From CADEEN01 sp963816315 (GTDB taxonomy: Bacteria; Pseudomonadota; Gammaproteobacteria; Burkholderiales; Burkholderiaceae_C), in the NCBI GenBank assembly GCA_963816315.1, contig CAWFJZ010000047.1:1-64000 (forward strand): a DNA stretch of 64,000 nucleotides. The letters are read 5' to 3'. The notes under the pieces are model-generated. The model did not search any database. It had not been told where the DNA came from and saw only the letters and a program-made list of their open reading frames with translations. A program made the translations under genes and the position numbers. Each line of letters starts with the position of its first letter. Position 1 is the stretch's first letter. Below are positions 9,057 to 18,655 of this stretch, in pieces.

Positions 9057-9217
9057 TCACGCGCCAAAGTGCTTGCGTAACCAGTGGTCGAGCATGCTCC
9101 GCTCGAAGACGAGGTACGGTGCTTGTGGATGCACTTGCCGACGGCGTCATGGCGACCCAGCGTGATCTCGCCGCCGGCGTTTATCAGCGCCGCGATGGTG
9201 TTCAGTGCGTCGATCAC
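9057..9217 (-). pseudogene. Small unknown ORF, frame-broken
   Basis: A GTG at 9217 opens IDALNTIAALINAGGEITLG followed by RHDAVGKCI; a different frame then gives YLVFERSMLDHWLRKHFGA and a stop at 9057. One shift around the CAC repeats near 9115 joins the two into a protein of about 53 residues. The start overlaps the stop of the IS66-like remnant by four bases. I do not recognise the family. It may be an accessory ORF of the decayed element or an unrelated gene. Confidence 0.35.
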
Positions 9218-9459
9218 GGCGCGTTTTGACCAAGACGGCCCGCAGTTGCCGGCACTTGCCAGCGGTGCGGCAACAACTCATCGATGCGACCGGCCGGTTT
9301 CGTCGGCAGCCGATCGAGCACGTCCTTCAGGTTGCTCCGACAAGCCCTCACCGACAGGTCTTGATAGTCGCCGTCATTCGGCAGGCAAGATCGATCGGCT
9401 GCAGCCAGTCTTGCAGCGACATCGACGCAGCTGAACGCAGCAGCGGTTAGGTTGGACAC
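9214..9459 (-). mobile_element. IS66-type transposase C-terminal remnant
   Basis: The minus-strand peptide contains LKDVLDRLPTKPAGRIDELL followed by PHRW, which is the closing segment of IS66-family TnpC transposases (leader, LKDVL...LPT, then LLPHRW). The rest of the transposase, its DDE domain and accessory genes are absent, and I see no terminal repeats. It is therefore a decayed fragment, not an active element. It marks the 6-10 kb interval as a site of past insertion. Confidence 0.6.
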
Positions 9460-9996
9460 GCATCGGCATTCGTGGCTTCATCCAAAACTTCATGGCGAGG
9501 TTGGTGGGCAAATTGTGATTATGGAGTGGGGTACGGGCCTGGGTTGCGGACCAGCACATCCAGCATCTGTGGCAGCGGTGAACTCGCAAGCTGCTGCGTC
9601 GCGTGTCGTCTGGCCGCTGATGGGGAGAGCCGTCGTTGAGGCGCCGAGTTCGACTGTCCGGGCCCTGTTTGATGCCGACCTTCATCAAGGCAGGTCCAGC
9701 GTCGGCAACGTAGCCATTGCCGGCATCGAGACCTGCGGCCACGACGCTCCCTCAGGGTCGGTACCACCGGTTCAAGCCGAGGGGCAGCAGTCAGCGCCGC
9801 GGCCTTGAAGATCTTGCACGAAGCCTGCGGCCGCTGCGGCTTGTGCACCAGCGCCCCAGACCCCAGTGGGATTAAGTCACTCGCGGCCGGTGACTTGCTG
9901 ACTGGGAGGCTGCCGGGTCGGCGCCTAGAGTTCATCTCAAGCGATGCGCAAGGCGAATCGCGCCGAGACAGCCACCCACCTCAACCGGAGAACACC
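9460..9996. other. Gene-free stretch
   Basis: No supportable gene. Frames on both strands are low-complexity or lack conserved features. It continues the decayed region next to the IS66 remnant. Confidence 0.4.
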
Positions 9997-10119
9997 ATGA
10001 CGAACAGCAGCAACTTCCGCATCGGCCAATTCTGCGAAACCGTGATCACCGTGGTGATGGGCGCCGGCTCCCTGAGCGTGCTCGCCAGCATGATCGCCAC
10101 CGCCGCCGGCCTGGCCTGA
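9997..10119 (+). CDS. Small predicted membrane protein, 40 residues
   Basis: The short ORF begins MTNSSNFRIGQFCE and carries one hydrophobic helix, VITVVMGAGSLSVLASMIAT. A CCGGAG sits upstream of the ATG. It is followed 32 bp later by another small gene in the same direction, so the two are likely co-transcribed. Codon usage is GC-rich at third positions, unlike the decayed DNA before it, which supports real coding. Function unknown. Confidence 0.55.
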   Translation: MTNSSNFRIGQFCETVITVVMGAGSLSVLASMIATAAGLA

Positions 10120-10151
10120 AGACAACGCCCCCCTTCGAAAGGAAGACAGCA

Positions 10152-10400
10152 ATGAACACCCCACGCCAAACCCGCGATGCCTTCTACCCGACGCTGGTCG
10201 TCGGTGCGCTCGCGATCATCGGACTGGCCGCCTTTGCGCCGGCCGGCGAGGCCGAGAGTCACGGCGCGACCATGCCGTTGATGGCGCCGCCGCTGGTGGC
10301 GTCGATGGGCCCGACCGCGCACAGCCCCACTTCCACGCTCGTCGTCGACGTCGACGGCGCGGCGCTGGTGGCGATGTCGATCGCCAACTACGATCGCTGA
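10152..10400 (+). CDS. Small secreted or membrane protein, 82 residues
   Basis: The start ATG 10152 has a GAAAGGAAG Shine-Dalgarno. A hydrophobic N-terminal segment (YPTLVVGALAIIGLAAFAPA) acts as signal peptide or anchor. The remainder is low-complexity and rich in Ala, Met, Pro and Ser, ending VVDVDGAALVAMSIANYDR. It sits directly behind the 40-residue membrane protein. I recognise no family; the pair may work together at the membrane. Confidence 0.55.
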   Translation: MNTPRQTRDAFYPTLVVGALAIIGLAAFAPAGEAESHGATMPLMAPPLVASMGPTAHSPTSTLVVDVDGAALVAMSIANYDR

Positions 10401-10566
10401 CAAGACCAGGCGGCGGCTCACGCCGCCCGGTTGCGCCCTCTACGAACGGCTCGATGTGGCGCTGCCACGTACTACTCGGTCCACGTGTGCTGGCAATGAT
10501 CGGCCGCTTCACGAACCGATCGCCCGCATGCGGGAACCGCGCAGCAGTCGAGGCGCTGCGTCGCGT

Positions 10567-11396
10567 CTAACGCCGCGCCCGCCGCGCGCGCACCTGCTCG
10601 ACTTCCGGCCGGATCAGCCGCGTGCGCACCGGCCCGAACAGCGTCGCGAACGCCACGTCGCCGGCGTCGCGGCCGACGGCGATGCGCACCAGATCCTGCG
10701 GCTCGGTCATGCGTGTCGGGTCGAACAACTCCCAGCGCCCGCCGAGGAAGGCTTCGAACGTGGCGTGGAAGTCCGGCGGCGGCTCGTCGAAGCGGGCGTA
10801 GCCCACCGCCAACCGCGCCGGGATGTTCAAGGCGCGGCAGAAAGCCACGCCCAGATGCGCGAAGTCGCGGCAGACGCCCGAGCGCTGCAGGAAGACATCG
10901 CACGCCGTCGTCGTCGTGTTCGACGAGCCGACGCGGTACTCGATGTTGTCGTGGATCCAGTCGCACACCGCCTGCACGCGCGCGTAGCCGGGCTCGAGGC
11001 TGCCGAACATGCGCATCGCCGCCGAGCCCAGGCGGTCCGACTCGCAATAGCGCGTGGGCATCAGATCGGCCAGCACATCGTGCGGCAGGGCCTCGATCGC
11101 CAGTTCCTTGGCGCGCAGGTCGGGCGCGGCGCGCAGCAGGCGCACGCGGGCACGGTAGCGCAGCGTCAGCGGCCCGGCCGTGGCCCTCAAGCGCAGCGCG
11201 CGGTGGCCGTGCACGGCGTCGCGGTGCAGCTCGTACTCGACCGCCGGCGTCAGCCGCAGCGACTCTTCCACCACCTCCTGGTCCATGCCGTCGAGCGCGT
11301 GCACGAGGAACAGGAAGTGCGTGTCGTCGAGCAGCGTATACGACAGCTTGCAATCCACGTTGAACAGGCGCGACGAAGGTGGGCGGGGCGTGGCCA
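10567..11396 (-). CDS. Transglutaminase-like cysteine protease family protein
   Basis: This intact 276-residue protein has an N-terminal beta domain of the bacterial transglutaminase N-terminal type (residues 1-115) and a transglutaminase-like core. The catalytic triad is visible: Cys in RSGVCRDFAHLG, His in DFHATFEAFL and Asp in WELFDPT. Proteins of this architecture are usually cytoplasmic, often near ATP-grasp or alpha-E proteins in peptide-processing clusters, but no such partner is seen here. It follows recG on the same strand after 96 bp. The biochemical substrate cannot be told from sequence. Confidence 0.85.
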
Positions 11397-11492
11397 TTCG
11401 ATCCTTCTGCAAAAGCAAGTGAGTGTGCCGCGTTCGACCGCCCGCGCGTCGCGCGCGCAGCGCTTTTGCGCGTAGGCGGCATCCGACTTCGT

Positions 11493-13532
11493 TCAGGCCT
11501 TCAGGTAATCGGCGCGCGACGCCAGCCAGCGCTCGACCTGCGCCGCCGCGGCCTGCGGCTGCTCGGCCAACAGGCGCTCGGCCGCGGCGCGTGCGCGCTC
11601 GATCATCGCCGTGTCTTGCAGGTCGGCAAAGCGCAGCAGCGCATCGCCGCTCTGGCGCGAGCCCATGAACTCGCCCGGGCCGCGGATGGCCAGGTCGCGG
11701 CGCGCGATCTCGAAGCCGTCGGTGGTTTCGCTCATCGCGCGCAGGCGCTCGCGTGCGGTGGGTGAGAGCGGCGGCGAGTACAGCAGCACGCAGACACTCG
11801 CCACCGCGCCGCGGCCGACGCGGCCGCGCAACTGGTGCAGTTGCGCCAGGCCGAAGCGCTCGGCATGCTCGATCACCATCAGGCTGGCGTTGGGCACATC
11901 GACGCCGACCTCGATCACCGTGGTGGCGACGAGCACCTGCATCGTGCCGTCGGTGAAGAGCGACATCACCGCGCCTTTGTCGCCGCCGTTCATGCGGCCG
12001 TGCAAGCAGGCCGACCATGCGGCCGGGCAAGGCGGCAGTGAGTTGCTGGTGCGTCGCGGTGGCGTCGCGCAGTTCGAGCGCTTCGCTTTCTTCGACCAGC
12101 GGGCAGACCCAATAGACCTGCTTGCCCTGCGCCACTTCGTCGCGGATGCGCGCGATGACGGCGTCGCGCTTGTCTTCGGCGAAGAGTTTGGTGACGACCG
12201 GCGTGCGGCCGGGCGGCAGCTCGTCGATCGTGCTGACCGCCAGGTCGGCGTAGTAGGTCATCGCCAGCGTGCGCGGGATCGGCGTGGCGCTCATCATCAG
12301 CAGATGCGGCTCGATGCTTTGCTGTTCGAGCTTGTCGCGCAGCGCCAGGCGTTGCGCAACGCCGAAGCGGTGCTGCTCATCGACGATCGCCAGGCCGAGC
12401 TTCGCAAACACCACATCGCCTTGAATCACGGCATGCGTGCCGATGACCAGGCCCGCTGCGCCCGACTCGACGGCGGCGAGCTGTTCCTTGCGCCCCTTGC
12501 CCTTGCGGCTGCCGGTCAGCCACGCCACCTGCACGCCGAGCGGCTCCAGCCACAGCACGAGCTTCCTGAAATGCTGCTCGGCGAGGATTTCGGTCGGCGC
12601 CATCAACGCGCATTGCCAGCCGGCGTCGATGGCGATCGTCGCCGCCAGCGCCGCCACCACCGTCTTGCCGGAGCCGACATCGCCTTGCAGCAGGCGGTGC
12701 ATCGGCGCGCCGGCCGCCAGAGTCGGCGGCGATCTCTTCGGCGACGCGGCGCTGCGCGGCGGTCAGCGCAAACGGCAGCACGGCCAGCAGCTTCTCGTGA
12801 AGTCCAGGCTCAGCGGCGCGCGTGGTGCGCAACACCGGCGCGCGCAACTTCGCGCGCTCGCGCTGCGCCGTCAATTGCGACAACTGCTGCGCCAGCAGCT
12901 CGTCGAACTTCAGGCGCTGCCACGCCGGGTGGCTGCGCTCGTCGAGCGTGGCCAGCGGCGTGCCCGGCGGCGGCTGATGCAGAAAGTTCACCGCGTCGCG
13001 CAAGACCGGCAGGCCCTCCGGCAGCGTGCCCGCAGGCAGCAGTTCCTGCAGCGGCGCGCGCGCCAGCGCCGACGCGATCGCCTTGCGCAGATAGGCCTGC
13101 GGCAGTTGCGCGCTCGTCGGATAGACGGGCGTCAACGCCGCTGGGCAGCGGCGCGCCGGCCGGCGAGACCTTCGGGTGCACCATCTCGCGGCCGAGAAAA
13201 CCGCCGCGCAACTCGCCGCGCACGCGCACCCGCTGGCCGACGGCGAGCTGCTTCTGTTGCGACGGATAAAAGTTCAGAAAGCGCAGCACCAGCGATTCGC
13301 CGTCGTCGTCGGTCACGCGGGCGACGAGCTGGCGGCGCGGCCGGAATTCGACGCGACAGTCGGCAACGGTTGCTTCCAGCTGTAGCGTGCTGCCCTCGTG
13401 CGCATCGCGCAAGCGGTCGAGTTGGGTCTCGTCTTCATAGCGCAGCGGCACGTGCAGCGCCAGATCGATGTCGCGTGTCAGCCCGAGCTTGTGCATCGCG
13501 CGTTGTGGGGCCGACATCTCCATGAAGATCAT
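11493..13532 (-). CDS. recG: ATP-dependent DNA helicase RecG, frame-interrupted
   Basis: RecG reverses stalled replication forks and migrates Holliday junctions. The N-terminal wedge/OB domain (LHVPLRYEDETQLDRL, then RVRVRGELRGGFLGREMVHP) is followed by helicase motifs: I in LLQGDVGSGKTVVAAL, Ia APTEILAEQH, II as DEQHRFGV (DEQH box), III MSATPIPRTLAMT, and motifs V/VI in ATTVIEVGVDVPNA and QLRGRVGRG. Length near 677 residues is normal. Three shifts near 13145, 12720 and 12005 break the frame. Loss of such a conserved gene three times over is unlikely, so assembly error is favoured. Start is ATG 13532 or 13523. It diverges from the PBP gene. Confidence 0.9.
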
Positions 13533-13553
13533 TCTCGCTTCGATAATCCACCG

Positions 13554-15846
13554 ATGATCTCCACCACGCTGCGCAGCGCCGTTCTTGCCTTCGCCGTTGC
13601 CGGCAGCGCCCACGCCGGCGCGCTCGACGTGCCCGACCTCGACCGCGCGATCCACTACCGCCCCAAGCTGCCGCTGCAGGTGTTCTCCGCCGACGGCGTC
13701 GAGATCGCGACCTTCGGCGCCGAGCGGCGCCAGTTCGTGCCGATCGAGAAGATGCCCAAGCTGATGCAGGACGCGGTGATCGCGGTCGAGGACGCGCGCT
13801 TTCGCGAGCACAACGGCATCGACCCGAAGGGCATGGCGCGCGCCGCGGTGGCGCTGGTCACCGGCGGCATGCGCCAGGGCGCCTCGACGATCACGCAGCA
13901 GGTGGCGCGCGTGTTCTTCCTCGAACAGAAGTTCACGCCCGAGCGCAAGTCGCAGGAGATCCTGATCGCGCTCGAACTCGAGAAGCAACTGTCGAAAGAC
14001 AAGATCCTCGAGCTCTACATGAACGAGATCTTTCTCGGCCAGCGCGCCTACGGTTTTGCCGCAGCGTCGCAGACCTACTTCGGCAAGCCGCTCGACAAGC
14101 TGTCGATCGCCGAGACGGCGATGCTCGCCGGCCTGCCGCAGAACCCGCAGTTCGCCAACCCGATCGCCAATGTCGAGCGCGCCGTCAAGCGCCAGCGCAT
14201 CGTCTTGGAACGCATGCGCGTCACCGGCGTCATCACGGAGGCGCAGCAGGCCAAGGCGCGTGCCGAGAAACTCGTCTTGAAGCCGCCGAACCAGAGCGTG
14301 CTGCATGCCGGCCATGTGGCCGAGATGGCGCGGCTGGCCGTCGTCGAGCGCTTCGGCGACAAGGCCTACACGAGCGGCATCCACGTCACGACCTCGCTGC
14401 GTGCGGCCGACCAGCGCGCGGCCTGGGGCGCGCTGCGGCGCGGCGTGCTCGCGCACGACCGCAAGGGCGCGTGGCGCGGTGTCGAAGCCGTCGAGGCGCT
14501 GCCGGCCGGCGACGGCGTCGAGCTCGAAGCGGCCGCCGCGCGCGCGTTGAAGGAGCACCGCGACGACGAGATGCTGCGCGCCGCGATCGTGCTCGCGGCC
14601 ACGCCGAAGGAAGTGCGGGTGCAACTCGCCACCGGTGAGCGTGTGACGCTCGTCCGGCGAAGGCCTGCGCTGGGCGCAGGCGGGGCTGTCGCCGAAAGCC
14701 AAGGCGCCCCTGGCGATCAAGCGCGGCGCGGTGCTGCGCGTGATGCAGGAATCCGCGCCGACGACGTCGCGGGTGCCGCAAGGCAAGACCTGGCAGATCG
14801 CGCAATGGCCGCAAGCCGAAGCCGCCTTCGTCGCCCTCGACCCCGCCACCGGCCGCGTGCGCGCGCTCGTCGGCGCGTTCGACTTCAACCGCCAGTCGTT
14901 CAACCATGTCACGCAGGCCTTTCGCCAACCGGGCTCGGCGATCAAGCCGCTGCTCTACTCGGCGGCACTCGAGCGTGGCGTCATGCCGGGCAGCGTGATC
15001 GACGATGCGCCCTACACAGCGGCCAACGGCTGGTCGCCGGCCAACAGCGACGGCCAGTTCCTGGGGCCGCTGACGCTGCGCGACGCGCTGGCCAAATCGC
15101 GCAACGCGGTCAGCGTGCGCGTCGTGCAGCACAGCGGCGTGGCCGCGTCGCGCGATTGGCTGCAGCGCTTCGGCCTCGACGCCGCGCGCCAGCCCGACAA
15201 CCTGACGCTGGCGCTGGGCAGCGGCAGCGTGACGCCGATGCAGATGGCGCAGGCTTACGGCGTCATCGCCAACGGCGGCTGGCTGCTGCCGCCGGTGGTG
15301 ATCGAGCGCATCACCGACGCGCGAGGCGTGGTGCTGTTCGACGCGCCCGACGCGCAAGGCAAGAGCGAAGACACGCGGGCCATCCCGGCGCGCAACGCCT
15401 GGCTCACGGCGTCGCTCATGAGCGAGGTGACGAAGAGCGGCACCGCGGCGCGCGCTTCGCAGCAGTTGAAGCGCAACGATCTCTTCGGCAAGACCGGCAC
15501 CACCAACGACGCCGTCGATGCCTGGTTCGCCGGCTTCCAGCCCGGCCTGGTGGCGGTGGCGTGGATGGGCTACGGCGAGCCGAAGAGCCTCGGCCAGGGC
15601 GAAACCGGCGGCGGGCTGGCGCTGCCGATGTGGATCGACTTCATGGGCAGCGCGTTGAAGGGCGTGCCGCAGGCCACCTTCGCGCCGCCTGCCGGCCTGA
15701 TGAAGAACGGCGACGACTGGCTCTACGACGAGTGGGCGGTGCAAGGCCATGTGCAGCACATCGCCGCCGACGGCAGCGTGCAGCGCGCGATGCCGTTCGC
15801 ACCGCCGCTGTCCGAAGCCCAGGCGACGGCTCCGCTCGTGCGCTGA
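13554..15846 (+). CDS. mrcA: Class A penicillin-binding protein (PBP1A-type), frame-interrupted
   Basis: This bifunctional peptidoglycan synthase has an N-terminal signal anchor, then a GT51 glycosyltransferase domain with EDARFREHNGID, QGASTITQQVAR, KILELYMNEIFLGQRAYG and MLAGLPQNPQ. The transpeptidase domain has SAIK (nucleophile Ser, in RQPGSAIKPLLYS), SRN and KTGTT motifs in the right order. Length is about 763 residues, matching PBP1A. A single shift near 14653 lies in the linker between the domains. It acts in the periplasm to polymerise and cross-link lipid II. The gene diverges from recG with a 21-bp gap, so promoters must overlap the coding starts. Confidence 0.92.
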
Positions 15847-15889
15847 GTGGGATGGCGCCGCGCCCGCCGGCGTGGCAGCATTTCCCGAT

Positions 15890-16040
15890 GACCTGGGACA
15901 GCGAGCTTCACAGCGACACACCGGCCGACGCGCAGGCGCTGGCCGCCGCGCTGGCCGCGGCCGAGCGTGGCGATGCAAGCGCCACGGCCGAGCTGTTCAG
16001 TGGATGCCGGCGTGCACACGCGCGTCGGCCACTTCCTTGA
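15890..16040 (+). CDS. Short hypothetical ORF, probably frame-broken
   Basis: MTWDSELHSDTPADAQALAA begins a short alanine-rich helical ORF 44 bp after the PBP gene. In its own frame it ends at 16040; shifting one base near 15998 gives a more protein-like continuation (VDAGVHTRVGHFLDEVFQP) that runs into the inverted repeat at 16082. It could be the truncated remnant of a longer gene. No family is recognised. Confidence 0.3.
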
Positions 16041-16081
16041 CGAAGTCTTCCAGCCGCGTCCCCGGCCCACACTCACCCCAA

Positions 16082-16106
16082 CCCTCTCCCACCCTGCGGG
16101 AGAGGG
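16082..16106. repeat. Short inverted repeat, hairpin
   Basis: CCCTCTCCC and GGGAGAGGG form a perfect 9-bp stem around ACCCTGC, preceded by CACTCACCCCAA. This is a common intergenic unit in Burkholderiales and lies between the PBP gene and queA. Without a T run it is a weak terminator at best. Confidence 0.6.
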
Positions 16107-16186
16107 AGCAAGAGATGCCGCAGCAGGGCGGGCGTGGAACAATCGCGCCCGCTGTTCACTCTTCAGGCCGGTCCAGCCTGAACCTC

Positions 16187-17231
16187 ATGACGACCTACAC
16201 GCTCGCCGACTTCGACTTCACGCTGCCGCCCGAGCTGATCGCGCAGCATCCCGCGCCCGAGCGCAGCGCCGCGCGCTTGCTCGACGGCCGCGGCGATGTG
16301 CCGATCGATCGCGTGTTCCGCGAGCTGCCGTCGTTGCTCGACCCTGGCGACCTGCTCGTCTTCAACGACACGCGCGTCATCAAGGCGCGGCTGTTCGGCC
16401 GCAAGGCCGACAGCGGCGGCGCGGTCGAAGCGCTGGTCGAGCGCGTGCTGCCCGGCACGAACGAAGTCTGGTCGCACCTGCGCGCCAGCAAGTCGCCGCG
16501 GCCGGGCAGCGTGATCCGCTTTGCCGACGCCTTCGACGCCGAAGTGCTCGGCCGCTGCCGGCGCCGACAACGCGCTCTACCACCTGCGCCTGCCGAGCGA
16601 GCCGCTGGCGCTGCTCGAAGCGCATGGCCATGTGCCGCTGCCGCCGTACATCACGCATGCCGACGAGGCCGACGACGAGCGCCGCTACCAGACGGTGTTC
16701 GCCGCCCGGCCCGGCGCGGTGGCCGCGCCGACGGCTGCGCTGCACTTCGACGAGGCCCTGCTGCAAGCGCTGGCCGCGCGCGGCGTGCAGACCGCCACGG
16801 TCACGCTGCATGTCGGCGCCGGCACCTTCCAGCCGGTGCGCACCGAGCGCCTCGAAGACCACCGCATGCACAGCGAGTGGTTCGAGGTCGGAGATGATTG
16901 CGTGGCCGCGGTGCGCGCGGCGCGCGAGCGCGGCGGCCGCGTGATCGCCGTCGGCACGACCAGCGTGCGCGCGCTCGAATCGGCGGCGCGTGCCACAGGC
17001 TCGTTGCAGCCGCTGCGCGGCGAGACCGACATCTTCATCACGCCGGGCTTCGAGTTCCGCGTCGTCGATGCGCTGGTGACCAACTTCCACCTGCCCAAGA
17101 GCACGCTGATGATGCTGGTCGCCGCCTTCGCCGGCCACGCGCAGGTGATGGCGCTGTACCGCCATGCGATCGAAGCGCGCTTTCGCTTCTTCAGCTACGG
17201 CGACGCGATGTTGCTGGCGCGTCGCCGGTAG
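16187..17231 (+). CDS. queA: tRNA preQ1(34) S-adenosylmethionine ribosyltransferase-isomerase, frame-interrupted
   Basis: QueA transfers and isomerises the ribosyl moiety of SAM onto preQ1 at tRNA position 34, making epoxyqueuosine. The N terminus DFDFTLPPELIAQHPAPER is diagnostic, followed by VFNDTRVIKARLFG, PLPPYITHADEADDERRYQT, LHVGAGTFQPVR, VGTTSVRALESA and TNFHLPKSTLMMLV. Length is about 347 residues, normal. One shift near 16556 interrupts it. tgt, the earlier enzyme of the same pathway, lies 1.4 kb downstream on the same strand with an unrelated gene between them. Confidence 0.93.
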
Positions 17232-17334
17232 TCCTTCACGGCACGCGGCACTGAGGTGCGGCCGACACAAAAAAGGTCCGTCATCGCCGGCTGATTGCGC
17301 AGGTGGATCGACGCCGTGAACCTATGGTCGCGCG

Positions 17335-18509
17335 ATGCCCACGATGCCCCGCTTCGCCCTTGCTGCCGCCCTGATCGGCCTGGCCTTCACGTCCCCTGCG
17401 CGCGCACAAGACAGCGCCGACCCCACGGACGTTGACGCGCCCGTCGCCGCAACGAAATACGACTTCAGCGCGCCACCGGCCCCGGCCAGCGCTTCGGCGC
17501 CAGCGACGTGCAGTGGCGCCGCCAGGGCGAGGCCTCGCAGTGGTTCGCGCGCGTCTCGCTCGGTGAATCGTCCGCGCCCAACCGTTCGCTCGACGGCGAG
17601 GTGCAGTGGCGCTGGCGCGTCTGGGACGGCCAGGCGCTGACGGTCGGCGCGCTGGTGCAGCACCACCTGCCCGTGCAGGGCGCGGCGGTGGCGGCCACCG
17701 ATCAACGCTTCGGCGCCTATGTGAACAACGAGTGGCAGCTCTTGCCGGCGTGGCGCTTGGTGCTCGGCGCGCGCGCCGACCGCACGCCCGGCGGCGAGCA
17801 GGCGCTGGCGCCGCGCGCCGCGCTGTTGTGGAACGTGCTGCCGGGGCTCGACGCCAAGCTGCTCGACGGCGTGGCCTTGCGCGAGCCGGGCGCGTCGCTG
17901 TCGCCGTTGCGCGAGCTGGCGCCGCAGGCCAATCCGTCGCTCGGCAACGAGCGGCTGCGCGCCACCGAGCTCGGCCTGGACTGGCGTGCCATCGCCAACC
18001 TGCGCCTGGCGGCATCGCTGTATCGCAACGAATCCAGCCAGACCAGCGACGCCGTGGTGGCCGGTTTGTCGCAAGGCCCGCTGCAGTTCCAGAACCTCGG
18101 CCGCGCCAACGGCAACGGCATCGAGCTCGGCAGCGAGTTCGTGGCCGATGCCGGCTGGCAGCTGCGCGGCAGTTGGGCGGCCTCGCGCTCGGGTGACGGC
18201 GAGCCCACACCCAGCGATGCCTCGCGCACCCTGGCCCGACTGCAGGCCAGCTCGCCGCTGCCGTGGCGCGGCGCGCGCGCCGGTTTCGAGTGGTGGCGCA
18301 TGGGCGCGCAAGGCAGCGCCTTCGACGCGCAACACCTGCTCAATGCCACGGTCGATTGGGCGCCCACCGGCACGCCGTGGACCGTGGCCGCCGGCGCCTA
18401 CAACCTCACCGGCCGCACGCTGGCCGACGCGGGCAGCGCCGAGCCGCTGCTCGGCGGGCTGGTGCGCGACGGCCGGCGCTTGCAGGTGCAGCTCGCTCGC
18501 AGCTTCTGA
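17335..18509 (+). CDS. TonB-dependent-receptor-like outer membrane barrel lacking a plug domain
   Basis: A signal peptide (MPRFALAAALIGLAFTSPARA) is followed after a short linker by beta-barrel sequence: alternating strands such as WRLVLGARADRTPGGEQALA, LRATELGLDWRAIANLRLAA, SLYRNESSQTSD, GIELGSEFVADAGWQLRGSW and ATVDWAPTGTPWTVAAGAYN. It ends in an aromatic residue (LQVQLARSF), as outer membrane barrels do. The pattern matches the C-terminal half of TonB-dependent receptors, but there is no plug domain and total length is about 390 instead of 650-800 residues. One shift near 17487 interrupts the linker. It may be a decayed receptor or a barrel-only relative. Confidence 0.6.
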
Positions 18510-18546
18510 CGTTGTGAGCGCTCGCGGCAAGACGGTTCAGTCAAGG

Positions 18547-18617
18547 CCGTTCGCCCTGAGCCTGTCGAAGGGCCGGTTCGCATGGCACCAGGGCTTCGAC
18601 AGGCTCAGCCCGAACGG
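18547..18617. repeat. REP-type inverted repeat, second copy
   Basis: CCGTTCGCCCTGAGCCTGTC and its near-complement GACAGGCTCAGCCCGAACGG form a long stem around a short spacer. It is the same family as 2951-3036, here with CTGTCGAAGG instead of TTGTCGAAGG cores. It lies just upstream of tgt. Confidence 0.8.
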
Positions 18618-18655
18618 GTCCGGTGGGTCAAGTCCCGCGGCGACAATCGCCGCCG

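Noticed and set aside
10401..10566. GGCGGC/GCCGCC hairpin after the tiny membrane proteins
   Set aside because: Six-bp GC stem without T run; too common in this composition to call.
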